Below, one piece after another: positions 19,001 to 27,375 of a DNA stretch of 64,000 nt. This DNA is from Alphaproteobacteria bacterium (GTDB taxonomy: Bacteria; Pseudomonadota; Alphaproteobacteria; Rhizobiales; Hyphomicrobiaceae). Where the stretch lies: positions 1-64,000 of the forward strand of contig JAGVSR010000049.1 of the NCBI GenBank assembly GCA_019137195.1, read 5' to 3'. Every line of letters starts with the position of its first letter. The first letter of the stretch is position 1. The notes below the pieces were generated by a model. The model saw nothing but the letters and a program-made list of their open reading frames with translations. It was not told the origin of the DNA and searched no databases. Both the position numbers and the translations under genes were made by a program.

Positions 19001-19494
19001 TACTCGCCGGGCTCCATGACGCTGCCCGTGCGGCGGAAGCCAGCTTGCGCGAGCCGGGTGAGGAGCTCGCCGCGATCGAGTCGCTGCCCGGCGGCAAGCG
19101 TCTTGAGAGCCGCTTTCAGGAACGACCGCGGCGGCACACGCTGCAAGACCGCGTTGACGGTGGTGACGAGAAGCGTCGGCTCCTTGCGGCCCGAGAGCGC
19201 GAGCTTGCCGAGCGCGGTGATGCGTTGGGCCACGATCTCGGCATTGGGTCCGACGCGGTCGTACGGCACTGTATCCCAGGCCGGAAACGAGACGACGCGC
19301 AGCGCCGGCGCAAAGAACTTGAGCCCGGTCTCGAGGGCGTCAAGCCGACGGTCGTCACGGGCGACGTGAATGACCACGCCTGGCTCGTTGCCGTGACGAG
19401 CCTCCGCGGCCAGACGCGCCAGAACGAGTGCGTCGAGCCCCTCCGGAACGCCGGATAGGAGGATGTCATGCTTCTTGTCGGCTTCGGCGGTCAT
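16003..19494 (-). CDS. mfd: Transcription-repair coupling factor
   Basis: Mfd is a DNA translocase that removes RNA polymerase stalled at lesions and recruits UvrA. The 1163-residue protein is full length. It has the UvrB-like N-terminal module ('PAWDTVPYDRVGP' near residue 80), the RNA polymerase interaction domain start ('DLVVHADHGIGRFVGL' about 500), and RecG-type helicase motifs: Walker A 'CGDVGFGKTEVALRAA', 'PTTLLARQHFKTF', the DEEQHFGV box, 'LSATPIPRTLQLALSG', 'DVLLSTAIVESGLDVPNAN' and 'QLRGRVGRS'. A TRCF C-terminal domain ends in a Lys/Ala tail. Nearby sdhE and recG are frequent neighbours in related genomes. Confidence 0.97.
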   Translation of the reverse strand: MTAEADKKHDILLSGVPEGLDALVLARLAAEARHGNEPGVVIHVARDDRRLDALETGLKFFAPALRVVSFPAWDTVPYDRVGPNAEIVAQRITALGKLALSGRKEPTLLVTTVNAVLQRVPPRSFLKAALKTLAAGQRLDRGELLTRLAQAGFRRTGSVMEPGEYAVRGGIVDLYPPGRSAPVRLDFFGDTIESIKAFDVETQRSLKPVQKLSLMPVSEVAFGDAATALFRKRYVELFGGNTAGDPLYEAVSAGHTYAGEEHWLPLFHDRLETLFDYAPGAVVSFDHQADEYVRFRFEQIAEHYNSRVEGLEETRFGAPPYKPIPPEMMYLDAKAWAKALAGVQVMRITPFEEAAGPNVRSHGGRAARNFAPERQNADANVFEAVVEHIRRLHEEKRRVVVASWTAGARERLGHLLKEHGLKQAENVESYAEALALPPAKTALAVLGLEQGFETPEIAVIAEQDILGDRLVRPRRRAKRAADVLTEATSLTAGDLVVHADHGIGRFVGLQTITALGAPHDCLELHYAGGDKLYLPVENIELLTRYGADESDAQLDRLGGVAWQARKARLKKRLKEIASELIKIAALRQLKEAPALIPATVPYEEFEARFPYEETEDQAASIDAVVADLGSGRPMDRLVCGDVGFGKTEVALRAAFVVAMAGMQVAVVVPTTLLARQHFKTFSERFKGLPVRVAQASRLVSAKDLTEVKKGLTEGTVDIVVGTHALLGKGIKFARLGLLVIDEEQHFGVNHKERLKQLREDVHVLTLSATPIPRTLQLALSGVRELSLITTPPIDRLAVRTYISPFDPVIIRDALKRERDRGGQTYYVVPRISDLDDVAEFLAEAVPHLRVARAHGQLTPTELEDVMGAFYEGRYDVLLSTAIVESGLDVPNANTIIVHRADMFGLAQLYQLRGRVGRSKVRAYAYLTTPPGQALTEGAEKRLKVLQSLDTLGAGFSLASHDLDIRGAGNLLGEEQSGHIREVGFELYQAMLEEAISAMKGGDLGEAEDKWSPEISLGISVLIPETYVADLQIRLGLYRRLSTLETRPDIDSFAAELTDRFGVMPEEVSHLLDVMEIKGLCRQAGIAKVDAGTKGAVVTFHNNDFANPAGLAQFLQSSKSLAKMQPDHKLVFKGDWDLPEKRFRGVKGLVTVLAEIAAKGKKAA

Positions 19495-19876
19495 CGTCTG
19501 GATGGTGTTGCGGAAGGATGGGATTTAGATTTGAAGCCCCCTCACCCTAGACCTCTCACCAGGGCGAAAGAGAACCCGGCCGGCGTTTGCCGTCAGAGCC
19601 GGGGCGAGGATCGACTACGGCACGGTCCCACTCCCTAGAGAGACGGGTAGGCCGTGTACTCAATTGGGATGGCCATTCGACGCGAGGGATTTTGGCGCCG
19701 TGGCAGAACCAAGAACGCTGCAAGCCTATCCGGTCTGCACGTCCTTGCGACGAACCAGGGGGCCAAAATCAACGCACCATCGGCGCCAGTCGATGTCTTG
19801 GCATCGGTCAAGCGCTTCGACAGCGCCATCGCTCGTTCTTGGCTCATCGATGGACCATCCGAATTGAGGACACGGC
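19495..19876. other. Intergenic region upstream of mfd, no gene recognised
   Basis: This is the leader side of mfd on the minus strand. It starts with a degenerate copy of the CCCTCACCCT...-type GC-rich repeat (about 19541-19575). A 90-codon plus-strand ORF (19654-19926) and a 70-codon minus ORF cross it. Neither has a recognisable motif, and the former runs into the repeat at 19877, so I do not call them genes. Confidence 0.4.
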
Positions 19877-20039
19877 CTCGTGTGGCGATTCTGAAGTCCG
19901 CTTCATTCTCGCGGCTGGGTTCTTAAGCGGACTTTAGACTCTGAGCCACACTAAATCAGAGGCTTGCTGGTGTCCTTTCGACCGCGACGTTCGTTCAGAG
20001 CGTGCCGCAGAATGTGACGAACCTCGCGGTCGGGACACT
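19877..20039. repeat. 163-bp double-hairpin repeat, copy 1
   Basis: It aligns without gaps to 22797-22959, with about 19 mismatches by my count (roughly 88% identity). The left module is an inverted repeat: GTGTGGC-GATTCTGAAGTCCGCT, loop, then a near-complementary arm ending GAGCCACAC. The right module pairs GTGTCC...GACCGCGA with TCGCGGTCGGGACAC. It lies in the same orientation as copy 2, between mfd and sdhE. It contains no ORF of its own. Confidence 0.8.
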
Positions 20040-20075
20040 AGGGTTAGAGGCTCATCTTCTACGAGGTTTCGAGAG

Positions 20076-20360
20076 CTACTCCAATCCGTGAAAGTGGCGA
20101 ATGGCGCGAATGAGGTCGAGATCGGGGGCTGAGGGCGGCGGCGCGCCACCGAGGATCCACGACTGCAGGTCCGGCTCCTCGCGCTCGAGGAACCGTTCGA
20201 AACGGGCGAGCGCTGTTTCGTCCATGGTGGAGACATGGGCATCGGCGTAGCGGCCGATCACGATGTCGAGCTCCTTGGTGCCCCGATGGCTGGCTCGCCA
20301 CAAGAGGCGCCTTCTGCGAACCTCGACGCTGTCGGCCATGCTGCCGGTCAGGGAACCCAT
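20076..20360 (-). CDS. sdhE: FAD assembly factor SdhE (DUF339)
   Basis: SdhE is a small cytosolic protein that promotes covalent flavinylation of succinate dehydrogenase. The family signature is present: 'RRRRLLWRASHRGTKELDI' followed by 'VIGRYAD', including the RG-T-KE-D pattern, plus a C-terminal helical part ('FERFLEREEPDLQSWILG') typical of the fold. The ATG at 20360 has GGAG 9 to 12 bases upstream and gives 94 residues. ATGs at 20381 and 20339 are alternatives. It stands alone on the minus strand between mfd and recG. Confidence 0.9.
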   Translation of the reverse strand: MGSLTGSMADSVEVRRRRLLWRASHRGTKELDIVIGRYADAHVSTMDETALARFERFLEREEPDLQSWILGGAPPPSAPDLDLIRAIRHFHGLE

Positions 20361-20619
20361 CGTTGAACCGCTCCGTTCCATCGCATCGCCTTAAGCGCTG
20401 AGCTGCAAACGAACTTCGCCAGCGGCCAAGCGGGTATAGCCTCCCGCTGGACGCCTGTCAGCGTGGCAAACGCCGCGGCCGTGCATGGGCTCCCGCAGCC
20501 CCTTGCATCCTGCCCCCCGACCACGGCAATTACCGCTGGACCTAACCCCCGCACGCTAACCCTCGCCTCAGGGGCAGAGAGTTGGGGTGAGGGGCACGTC
20601 CGTTCCAGCACGAAACCCG

Positions 20620-22734
20620 ATGCGTCCGCCCGAGCTATTGCCGCTGTTCGCACCCGCCGAGGCCTTGAAGGGCATCGGACCGCGGCTCGCCGTGCTTCTG
20701 AAGAAGGCCGTGCGCATGCCGCCCGGCATCACGGCCCCGCGCGTGCTCGACCTGCTCTGGCACATGCCGACCGGCGTCATCGACCGCCGCGCGGAGCCCT
20801 CCGTCGCCGCTGCCGTGCCGGGCACCATCGCCACGCTCAAGGTCAGGGTCGTGAAGCACTTCGCGCCGCCGCGGGGCAACGCCAAGGCGCCTTACAAGGT
20901 GCGCTGCGAGGACGAGACCGGACGCATCGACCTCGTGTTCTTCCACGCCGAGCGCAGCTTCGTCGAGCGCCAGCTACCCATGGGCGAGCTGCGCTACATC
21001 TCGGGGCGCATCGAGCGCTACGGCGAGACGATGCAGATGGCGCACCCGGATTACATCGTCGCACCCGAGGCGCGCGACGAGCTACCCATGCTCGAGCCCG
21101 TCTACCCGCTGACCGCGGGCCTGTCGAGCAAGGTCCTGGTCAAGGCCATGCGGCAGGTGGCCGACCGCGCACCCTCGCCGGCCGAATGGCAGGACGCGGC
21201 CTGGTTGAAGAGGCGCGGCTGGCCGGACTTCCACGCCGCCGTGCTGCGCGTCCATCGTCCGACCGACGCGGCCGATACCGGTCCCGGCGGCGCACCCTGG
21301 CAGCGCCTCGCCTACGACGAGCTCCTCGCCAACCAGCTCGCGCTCGGTCTCGTGCGCGAGAGCTATAAGGCTCAACGCGGCCGCCCCGTTCGCGGCGACG
21401 GACGCATCCGCACCAAAATCGTGGCGGCGCTGCCGTTCGCTCTCACCAATTCGCAAACGCAGGCGCTGAAGGAAATCGCCGCCGACATGGGCGAACCGCG
21501 GCGCATGCTGCGTCTCCTGCAGGGCGACGTCGGCTCCGGCAAGACGGTCGTCGCGCTGATGGCCATGTCGATCGCGGTCGAGGCTGGTGCGCAGGCCGCC
21601 ATGATGGCGCCGACCGAGGTGCTGGCCCGCCAGCACCTGGAGACGATCCAGCCGTTCGCCGACGCCGCGGGTCTCCGCGTTGCCCTCCTCACTGGACGCG
21701 AGAAAGGCAAGCCGCGCGCCGACATCCTGGAGCGCCTGGCAGCCGGCGACATCGACATCCTGCTCGGCACCCACGCCCTGTTCCAAGAGGACGTCGTCTT
21801 CCGCGACCTCGCGTTCGCGGTCATCGACGAGCAGCACAGATTCGGCGTGCATCAGCGCCTTGCGCTGCAGACCAAGGGCGGCGACGGCGGGGCCAACATG
21901 CTGGTGATGACCGCGACACCCATCCCGCGCACCCTGCTCATGACCCATTACGGCGACCTCGACGTGTCGAAGTTGACCGAGAAGCCAGCGGGCCGGAAGC
22001 CCGTCACCACCAAGACGCTGCCGATCGAGAGCATCGAGCGCCTGATCGAGCGCATCCGCGCGCAACTGGCCGAGGGAGCCCAGGTCTACTGGGTGTGCCC
22101 GCTGATCGAAAGCAGCGAAAAATCGGAGCTCGCCGCGGCCGAGGAGCGTCACGCGCACCTGAAGCAGGCGATCGGCGGCGAGATCGGGCTCATCCACGGC
22201 GCCATGGCAGCGGCCGAGAAGGACGCCACCATGGAGGCCTTCTCGAAGGGCGATCTCAAGGTGCTGGTCGCGACCACCGTGATCGAGGTCGGCGTCAACG
22301 TGCCCAACGCCAACATCATGGTCATCGAGCACGCCGAGCGCTACGGCCTCGCCCAGCTCCATCAGCTTCGGGGCCGCGTCGGCCGCGGCAGCCGCGAGAG
22401 CTTCTGCATGCTTCTCTACGCGGGACCGCTCGGCAACACCGCCCGCGAGCGCCTCGATATGATGGAACGCACCGAGGACGGCTTCGAGATCGCCGAGAAG
22501 GACCTCGAGCTCAGAGGCGGCGGTGAGGTTCTCGGCGCCCGCCAGAGCGGCATGCCCGAGTTCCGGGTGGCCGAGGTGCCGGGGTTCACTGAGTTGCTCG
22601 CGGCCGCCCGTGACGACGCCCGCCTCATCCTCGCCAAGGATCCCGGCTTATCCTCGGCCCGAGGCCAGTCATTGCGGTTTCTGCTCTACCTCTTCGAGTG
22701 CGACGAGGCGGTGCGCCTGTTTCGCGCCGCTTGA
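20620..22734 (+). CDS. recG: ATP-dependent DNA helicase RecG
   Basis: RecG is a branch-migrating translocase that remodels stalled forks and Holliday junctions. At 704 residues from the ATG at 20620 it is standard length; a GTG 11 codons upstream is possible. The N-terminal wedge/OB domain begins with 'LKGIGPRLAVLLKKAV'. Helicase motifs are 'RLLQGDVGSGKTVVALMAM' (Walker A), 'PTEVLARQHLETI', the box 'VIDEQHRFGVHQR', 'MTATPIPRTLLMTHYGDLD', 'VLVATTVIEVGVNVPNAN' and 'QLHQLRGRVGRG'. A conserved C-terminal region ends near 'FLLYLFECDEAVRLFRAA'. It is followed directly by copy 2 of the double-hairpin repeat. Confidence 0.97.
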   Translation: MRPPELLPLFAPAEALKGIGPRLAVLLKKAVRMPPGITAPRVLDLLWHMPTGVIDRRAEPSVAAAVPGTIATLKVRVVKHFAPPRGNAKAPYKVRCEDETGRIDLVFFHAERSFVERQLPMGELRYISGRIERYGETMQMAHPDYIVAPEARDELPMLEPVYPLTAGLSSKVLVKAMRQVADRAPSPAEWQDAAWLKRRGWPDFHAAVLRVHRPTDAADTGPGGAPWQRLAYDELLANQLALGLVRESYKAQRGRPVRGDGRIRTKIVAALPFALTNSQTQALKEIAADMGEPRRMLRLLQGDVGSGKTVVALMAMSIAVEAGAQAAMMAPTEVLARQHLETIQPFADAAGLRVALLTGREKGKPRADILERLAAGDIDILLGTHALFQEDVVFRDLAFAVIDEQHRFGVHQRLALQTKGGDGGANMLVMTATPIPRTLLMTHYGDLDVSKLTEKPAGRKPVTTKTLPIESIERLIERIRAQLAEGAQVYWVCPLIESSEKSELAAAEERHAHLKQAIGGEIGLIHGAMAAAEKDATMEAFSKGDLKVLVATTVIEVGVNVPNANIMVIEHAERYGLAQLHQLRGRVGRGSRESFCMLLYAGPLGNTARERLDMMERTEDGFEIAEKDLELRGGGEVLGARQSGMPEFRVAEVPGFTELLAAARDDARLILAKDPGLSSARGQSLRFLLYLFECDEAVRLFRAA

Positions 22735-22796
22735 GGAGAAGCGCTTGCGATGCCTTTGCCCCGCCGGGCTCGGGCCGCTAAGATGCTGCTCCGTAT

Positions 22797-22959
22797 CTCG
22801 TGTGGCGATTCTGACGTCCGCTTCATTCTCACGGCTGAGTACAGGAGCGGACGTCAGAATCTGAGCCACACGAGATCAAAGTCTTGCTAGTGTCCGTTCG
22901 ACCGCGACGTTCGTTCAGAGCCTACCGCAGAATGTGACGAGCCTCGCGGTCGGGACACT
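22797..22959. repeat. 163-bp double-hairpin repeat, copy 2
   Basis: This copy has the better-formed dyads. The left module has a perfect 16-bp arm pair, GATTCTGACGTCCGCT with AGCGGACGTCAGAATC, flanked by a further 12-bp pair (ATCTCGTGTGGC with GCCACACGAGAT) and a 3-base bulge. The right module pairs GACCGCGA with TCGCGGTC and AGTGTCC with GGACACT around a 36-base loop. It begins 63 bases after the recG stop and could end recG transcription, though no U-tract follows. Confidence 0.8.
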
Positions 22960-23040
22960 GGCCGAAACATTCCCTCTCAGCGTGCGCTGCCCTTGCCGGC
23001 GGAGAGGGAGAGGCAACACCCGATCGACGCGAGGACCGAG

Positions 23041-24849
23041 TTGCAACGGCAGATCAAACCTCCGGCCTTCCTTGCCATCCTGGCGCTCGGCGTCTTCGCC
23101 AGCCAGTCCATGGCACAGGACCAAGGCGCGCCGCCCGCCGCCCAGCCGCCCGCGGGGGATCCGGCCGGCGCACAAGCCGTCCAACCCGCTCCTGCCAGCA
23201 CCGATGCTGCTGCCGCGGCCCTTGCCCGCGGCGCGCCTCAGGACGCCATCGCCAACCTGACCCCCCTCCTCGCCGACACAGGCCTTACGAACGACCGCCG
23301 TGCCAACCTCTTGAACGACCGGGCCGTCGCCTACATGCGCCTCGGCCAGGTGAAGCTCGCCATCGACGACTTCAACAAGGCCGCCCAGCTCTTCCCCGAA
23401 TACGCCGCAATCTACAACAACCGCGGCAACCTCCTGCTCTCGCTCGGGCTCACGCGCGAGGCGATCAAGGATTTCGACCGCGCCATCGTGCTCGCGCCGG
23501 GCTACGCGGCCGCTTACAACAACCGCGCCGCGGCCTACGCCAAGTCGGGCCAGCTCGCAGACGCCGTGCGCGACTACTCGAAGGCAATTGCGCTGATGCC
23601 GCAGAGCCCGGCGCCGTTCTCGGGCCGCGGCCGCGCGCACCTGCAGATGCAGCGCCCTCACGCCGCCATCCGCGACTTCACTCGCGCGGTCAATACCGAC
23701 TCGCGCTTCGCATCGGGCTATCGCAACCGGGCCGAGGCGAAGCTCGAGGTGCAGGAGTTCGACGCCGCCATCGAGGATCTATCGCGTGCCGCCGCCTTCG
23801 ACGCCGGCAACGCCGAAATCTACCGCGTGCGCGGTGAAGCGTACCTCGCCATGAAGAACGTCGAGGCCGCTCTCAAGGACTTTTCGCAGGCGCTCGAGCT
23901 AGATCCCAAGCTCGCGGCGGCCTACGAGGGTCGCGGTCTCGCCAACGGCATGGCCGAGGCATGGGACGACGCCTACCAGGATCTCGCCAAGGCGATCGAG
24001 CTCGATCCGCGCTCCGCCACCGCCTTTGCTTATCGCGCCATCGTCTACAAGCGGAACGGACAGACCGACGTGGCCCTGAAGGACCTCGAGACGGCCGAAC
24101 GGCTCGGCGCCGACAAGGCAGAGGTGCGGTTTGCCGCCGCCGAGATCGCGGAGGCCGAGGGCGACACCGCCCGCGCCATCCAGGATCTGAACAAGGCGCT
24201 CTCCGCAAAGCCCGGCTACAAGGAGGCGGCAGACAGCCTGGCTCGGCTCGGCGCAGCAGCGGTCGACAGCGACCGCGTCGTGGACGGCGACGGACCGGAT
24301 GGCTGGCGCATCGTCGAGCGGGCCGGCCGCTTTGCGGCGCTGAACGACAAGCTCCCGCGTCTGACCATACCGCTCGAGATGCTGGGCGAGGGCAAGCCGC
24401 GCATCCTGTCGTGGGAGGTGAAGGAGCCACCCATCAAGGGCATCGGGGTCCTGCGCTACTGGGGCGGCAATATCGCCTCTCCCGCCGGCGGCGAGCAGGT
24501 CGAGCTCGCAGCCTTGATCGATATCGACGAGGCGCGCATCATCACCATCGAGCCCGACAAGCAGGGGGCGAAGTCCGCCCAATGGACCTGGGAGCAGAAC
24601 CGGGTCGTGGTCGCCAGCATCGACGGCATCACCGACGAGTATCAGCTGAGAACGGGTGCCATGCCGATGGCAGCGACCGGGGCATCGGCACTGCCGCGCC
24701 GCTACGCCGACGGCCCGCAGGGCGGCGCCGCCTGGGCGCCCTGGAACCAGCCCTTCGGCGGCGGTTCCGGCTTTGGTCCCGCGCCGTCGAAGAAGGTGGC
24801 CACCGGAAAGAAGAAGGCGAAAACGCTGTTCGATCTGTTGTTCAATTGA
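23041..24849 (+). CDS. Secreted tetratricopeptide-repeat protein
   Basis: No ATG precedes the protein-like region. I start at a TTG at 23041 with GAGG 6 bases upstream, which yields a clean signal peptide (MQRQIKPPAFLAILALGVFA, cleavage after ASQSMA). An upstream TTG at 22993 is the alternative. The 602-residue product has about nine TPR units between residues 60 and 410, with repeats such as 'YNNRGNLLLSLGLTREAIKD' and 'YNNRAAAYAKSGQLADAVRD'. A C-terminal domain of about 190 residues without recognisable motif and a Lys-rich tail follow. TPRs bind proteins; the partner is unknown. Periplasmic location is inferred. Confidence 0.8.
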   Translation: MQRQIKPPAFLAILALGVFASQSMAQDQGAPPAAQPPAGDPAGAQAVQPAPASTDAAAAALARGAPQDAIANLTPLLADTGLTNDRRANLLNDRAVAYMRLGQVKLAIDDFNKAAQLFPEYAAIYNNRGNLLLSLGLTREAIKDFDRAIVLAPGYAAAYNNRAAAYAKSGQLADAVRDYSKAIALMPQSPAPFSGRGRAHLQMQRPHAAIRDFTRAVNTDSRFASGYRNRAEAKLEVQEFDAAIEDLSRAAAFDAGNAEIYRVRGEAYLAMKNVEAALKDFSQALELDPKLAAAYEGRGLANGMAEAWDDAYQDLAKAIELDPRSATAFAYRAIVYKRNGQTDVALKDLETAERLGADKAEVRFAAAEIAEAEGDTARAIQDLNKALSAKPGYKEAADSLARLGAAAVDSDRVVDGDGPDGWRIVERAGRFAALNDKLPRLTIPLEMLGEGKPRILSWEVKEPPIKGIGVLRYWGGNIASPAGGEQVELAALIDIDEARIITIEPDKQGAKSAQWTWEQNRVVVASIDGITDEYQLRTGAMPMAATGASALPRRYADGPQGGAAWAPWNQPFGGGSGFGPAPSKKVATGKKKAKTLFDLLFN

Positions 24850-25243
24850 TCGCCCGGCATTCGGCAGGCACCTCGTCCGGCAATTCCGCTGATCCCACGG
24901 CACTCCACCCGCTGACGGCGGGCTGCATGCGCCGCGAAGCGACATGCCGCCATCGGCGTCACCCGCCCCCCTGCTCCCCTCTGCAGGAGGGGGACGCAGA
25001 TCGCATCCACGAATTTCGTGTTCCTTGCGCGCGCGGCGCTTCAGCCAGACTGGCTAACACCGACTCGTCTGTCTCGGGCCGAATAGAGCCTCGAGACTGC
25101 ATTTCGGGTCGGGAGCGGACAAGCAGGCCCAGGAAGCCCGGAATACGGCTCCGACGGTCCGCTCGATCGGGATGAACCAATCGTCCGCCCGGGCCGTTTG
25201 ACATTTGAGACCCTCCCCAACGACCGCCGACCGCTCCGACGTC
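24850..25243. other. Intergenic region upstream of photolyase gene, nothing recognised
   Basis: Nearly 400 bases of high-GC sequence without a convincing ORF. A CCCCTC...GAGGGG-like short dyad near 24975-24995 is the only structure I noticed; it lacks a U-tract. Confidence 0.4.
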
Positions 25244-26695
25244 ATGCCCACCCCCGCCGCCATACTCTGGTTCCGCAACGATCTCCGGCTCGCGGACAAC
25301 CGCGCGCTCGCCGCCACGCTGGCGACCGGAGCTCCAGTTGTGCCGGTCTACATCCTCGACGACGAGGCACCCGGCCAATGGCGGATGGGTCGGGCGTCGC
25401 GCTGGTGGCTCGCGGGCAGCCTTGCAGCGCTCGGCCGTGATCTCGAGGCACGCGGCGCACGGCTCGTCCTGCGGAAGGGCAGAACAGAGGAGATTCTAGC
25501 GCAGATTGCCGAGGAGACTGGCGCCAAGGTCGTTCACGCCTCACGGGCCTACGAGCCGTGGGCGGCGGCGCTGGAGCGGAGGCTCAAGGCGGGGCTGTCG
25601 GAGAAGGGCATCGACGTCAAGCGCTACGCCGGCACCCTTCTTGCCGAGCCGGAGTCACTTCGCACCCAGGCAGGCGAGCCGTTCAAAGTCTACACGCCGT
25701 TCTGGCGCGCTCTGTCGGAGAGAACCACGGTCGCGAAGCCGCTCGCGGCACCCGACAAGATTCCTGGCCTCAAGGTGACACTCATCTCAGACCGGCTCGA
25801 CGACTGGGCGCTGCGACCCACCAGGCCCGACTGGGCAGGCGGCATGCGCGACGTCTGGCGGCCGGGCGAGGCGGGCGCGCAGGAGCGTCTCGCCAGGTTC
25901 GCCAGCGACCGCCTGTCAGACTACGACGAGGCCCGCGACGTGCCCAGCGAGGACGGCACCTCGCGTCTCTCACCGCACCTGCACTTCGGCGAGCTGAGCC
26001 CTGCCCAATGCTGGCACGCGGCACTCGCCGCCGACGGCGCGGGCAGGAAGCCATCCCAGGGCCTCGACCGGTTCCTGAAGGAGCTCGTGTGGCGCGAGTT
26101 CTCGTACCACCTGCTCGCACATTGGCCAGACCTGCCCGAGGCGCCGTTCCGGCCGGCATTCGCCGCCTATCCCTGGCAGACGAGCAAAGCGGCGCTCAGG
26201 GCCTGGCAGCGTGGAGAGACCGGGTATCCGCTGGTCGACGCCGGCATGCGCCAGTTGTGGGGCATCGGCTGGATGCACAACCGCGTGCGCATGGTCGTCG
26301 CCTCGTTCCTGATCAAGCACCTGCTCACTCCGTGGCAGAATGGCGAAGCCTGGTTCTGGGACACGCTCGTCGATGCCGACCTCGCCTCGAACGCGGCGAG
26401 CTGGCAGTGGGTGGCGGGGTCGGGGGCGGACGCAGCGCCCTACTTCCGCATCTTCAACCCTGTCGCGCAGGGAGAAAAGTTCGACCCTGCCGGAGACTAT
26501 GTCCGCGCCTGGGTGCCGGAGCTCGCGAGGCTTCCCGCTCCCTACATCCACGCCCCCTGGCTTGCGCCGAAGACGGTGCTTGCGATTGCCGGTGTCGAGT
26601 TGGGGAGGACCTATCCCCTTCCCATCGTCGATCATGCGACCCAGCGAGCACTGGCGCTCGCGGGCTACGAGCAGGTGAAGGCGGCGGCAACCTGA
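25244..26695 (+). CDS. phrB: Deoxyribodipyrimidine photolyase (cryptochrome/photolyase family)
   Basis: This light-driven flavoenzyme splits cyclobutane pyrimidine dimers. The 483-residue protein starts at the ATG at 25244, leading straight into 'AILWFRNDLRLADNRAL' of the antenna domain. The FAD-binding C-terminal domain contains 'SRLSPHLHFGELSP', 'RFLKELVWREFSYHLL', 'GYPLVDAGMRQLWGIGWMHN', 'RVRMVVASFLIKHLL', 'WFWDTLVDADLASNAASWQW' and 'YFRIFNPVAQGEKFDP', all canonical class I photolyase blocks. Antenna chromophore cannot be told by eye. It appears monocistronic. Confidence 0.95.
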   Translation: MPTPAAILWFRNDLRLADNRALAATLATGAPVVPVYILDDEAPGQWRMGRASRWWLAGSLAALGRDLEARGARLVLRKGRTEEILAQIAEETGAKVVHASRAYEPWAAALERRLKAGLSEKGIDVKRYAGTLLAEPESLRTQAGEPFKVYTPFWRALSERTTVAKPLAAPDKIPGLKVTLISDRLDDWALRPTRPDWAGGMRDVWRPGEAGAQERLARFASDRLSDYDEARDVPSEDGTSRLSPHLHFGELSPAQCWHAALAADGAGRKPSQGLDRFLKELVWREFSYHLLAHWPDLPEAPFRPAFAAYPWQTSKAALRAWQRGETGYPLVDAGMRQLWGIGWMHNRVRMVVASFLIKHLLTPWQNGEAWFWDTLVDADLASNAASWQWVAGSGADAAPYFRIFNPVAQGEKFDPAGDYVRAWVPELARLPAPYIHAPWLAPKTVLAIAGVELGRTYPLPIVDHATQRALALAGYEQVKAAAT

Positions 26696-26850
26696 GTCCC
26701 TGACTCGAAGATTTCAGGAAATCTGTGGCGCATAAGGCCTATAGGCCGGTCAGCCGAAACGATATTCTAACCTTAATCCCGTCTTCTTGAGGTCCTTCCG
26801 GCCCTCGGAGCCCGTTTCCTCGTTCGTCTCGCGTCAGGAGCTTTCGTCCC

Positions 26851-27270
26851 ATGCGGACCCGCCTCGTCATCGCCTCCCTACTCGCAGTCCTCGTCTCCGC
26901 GACCGCGGCCTCGGCCGACGTACGGGTGCATATCGACAAGAGCTCTCAGACCATGAGCGTCTACGTCAACGGGCAGCTGCACGACCGCTGGCCGGTGTCG
27001 ACCGGCAAACGCGGCTACGGCACACCTTCGGGCACCTATCGCGCCCAGCGCCTTGCCAAGCGTCATTACTCGTCGAAGTACAACGGCGCCCCGATGCACA
27101 ATGCGGTGTTCTTCCGCGGCGGCTACGCCATCCACGGCACGTCCGAGGTCGGACGGCTTGGCAGCCCTGCCTCGCACGGCTGCGTGCGGCTCCACCCGTC
27201 TCACGCGGCCGAGCTCTACAGCCTCGTGCAGTCCTCCGGCGGCCGCACCCGGATCACCATCTCCCAGTAG
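26851..27270 (+). CDS. Small secreted L,D-transpeptidase (YkuD)
   Basis: The 139-residue protein consists of a signal peptide (MRTRLVIASLLAVLVSATAA, cleavage near ASA) and a minimal YkuD catalytic domain. The active-site motif is complete: 'YAIHGTSEVGRLGSPASHGC' followed by VRL. The HGT histidine and the SHGC cysteine are the usual catalytic pair, and 'STGKRGYGTPSGTY' is the substrate-side loop. It lies immediately upstream of a second, larger YkuD gene on the same strand (about 105 bases apart), so they may be co-transcribed. It lacks any wall-binding domain. Confidence 0.92.
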   Translation: MRTRLVIASLLAVLVSATAASADVRVHIDKSSQTMSVYVNGQLHDRWPVSTGKRGYGTPSGTYRAQRLAKRHYSSKYNGAPMHNAVFFRGGYAIHGTSEVGRLGSPASHGCVRLHPSHAAELYSLVQSSGGRTRITISQ

Positions 27271-27375
27271 CCCCTGGGCAAGAGCCCTGAATCCCGCCAG
27301 AATGCCGTGCAACGGTTCGCGTGGCGGGGACGTGGAGACGATCGGCATACTGCTTGTATGCCCGGAGACCTCGAC

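Noticed and set aside
16531..19458. 975-codon plus-strand ORF opposite mfd
   Set aside because: It is the antisense of a clearly coding gene in GC-rich DNA, has Arg/Asp/Val-rich low-complexity composition and no motif. The same applies to the long ORFs opposite glyA, hemA, the 3884 transpeptidase, nuoD, recQ and ettA.
19654..19926. 90-codon plus-strand ORF upstream of mfd
   Set aside because: It has no recognisable domain and its 3' end lies within the double-hairpin repeat, so coding is unlikely.
26735..26746. 12-bp palindrome GGCCTATAGGCC before the small L,D-transpeptidase gene
   Set aside because: Short GC-rich palindromes are expected by chance and nothing else nearby supports an operator or terminator.
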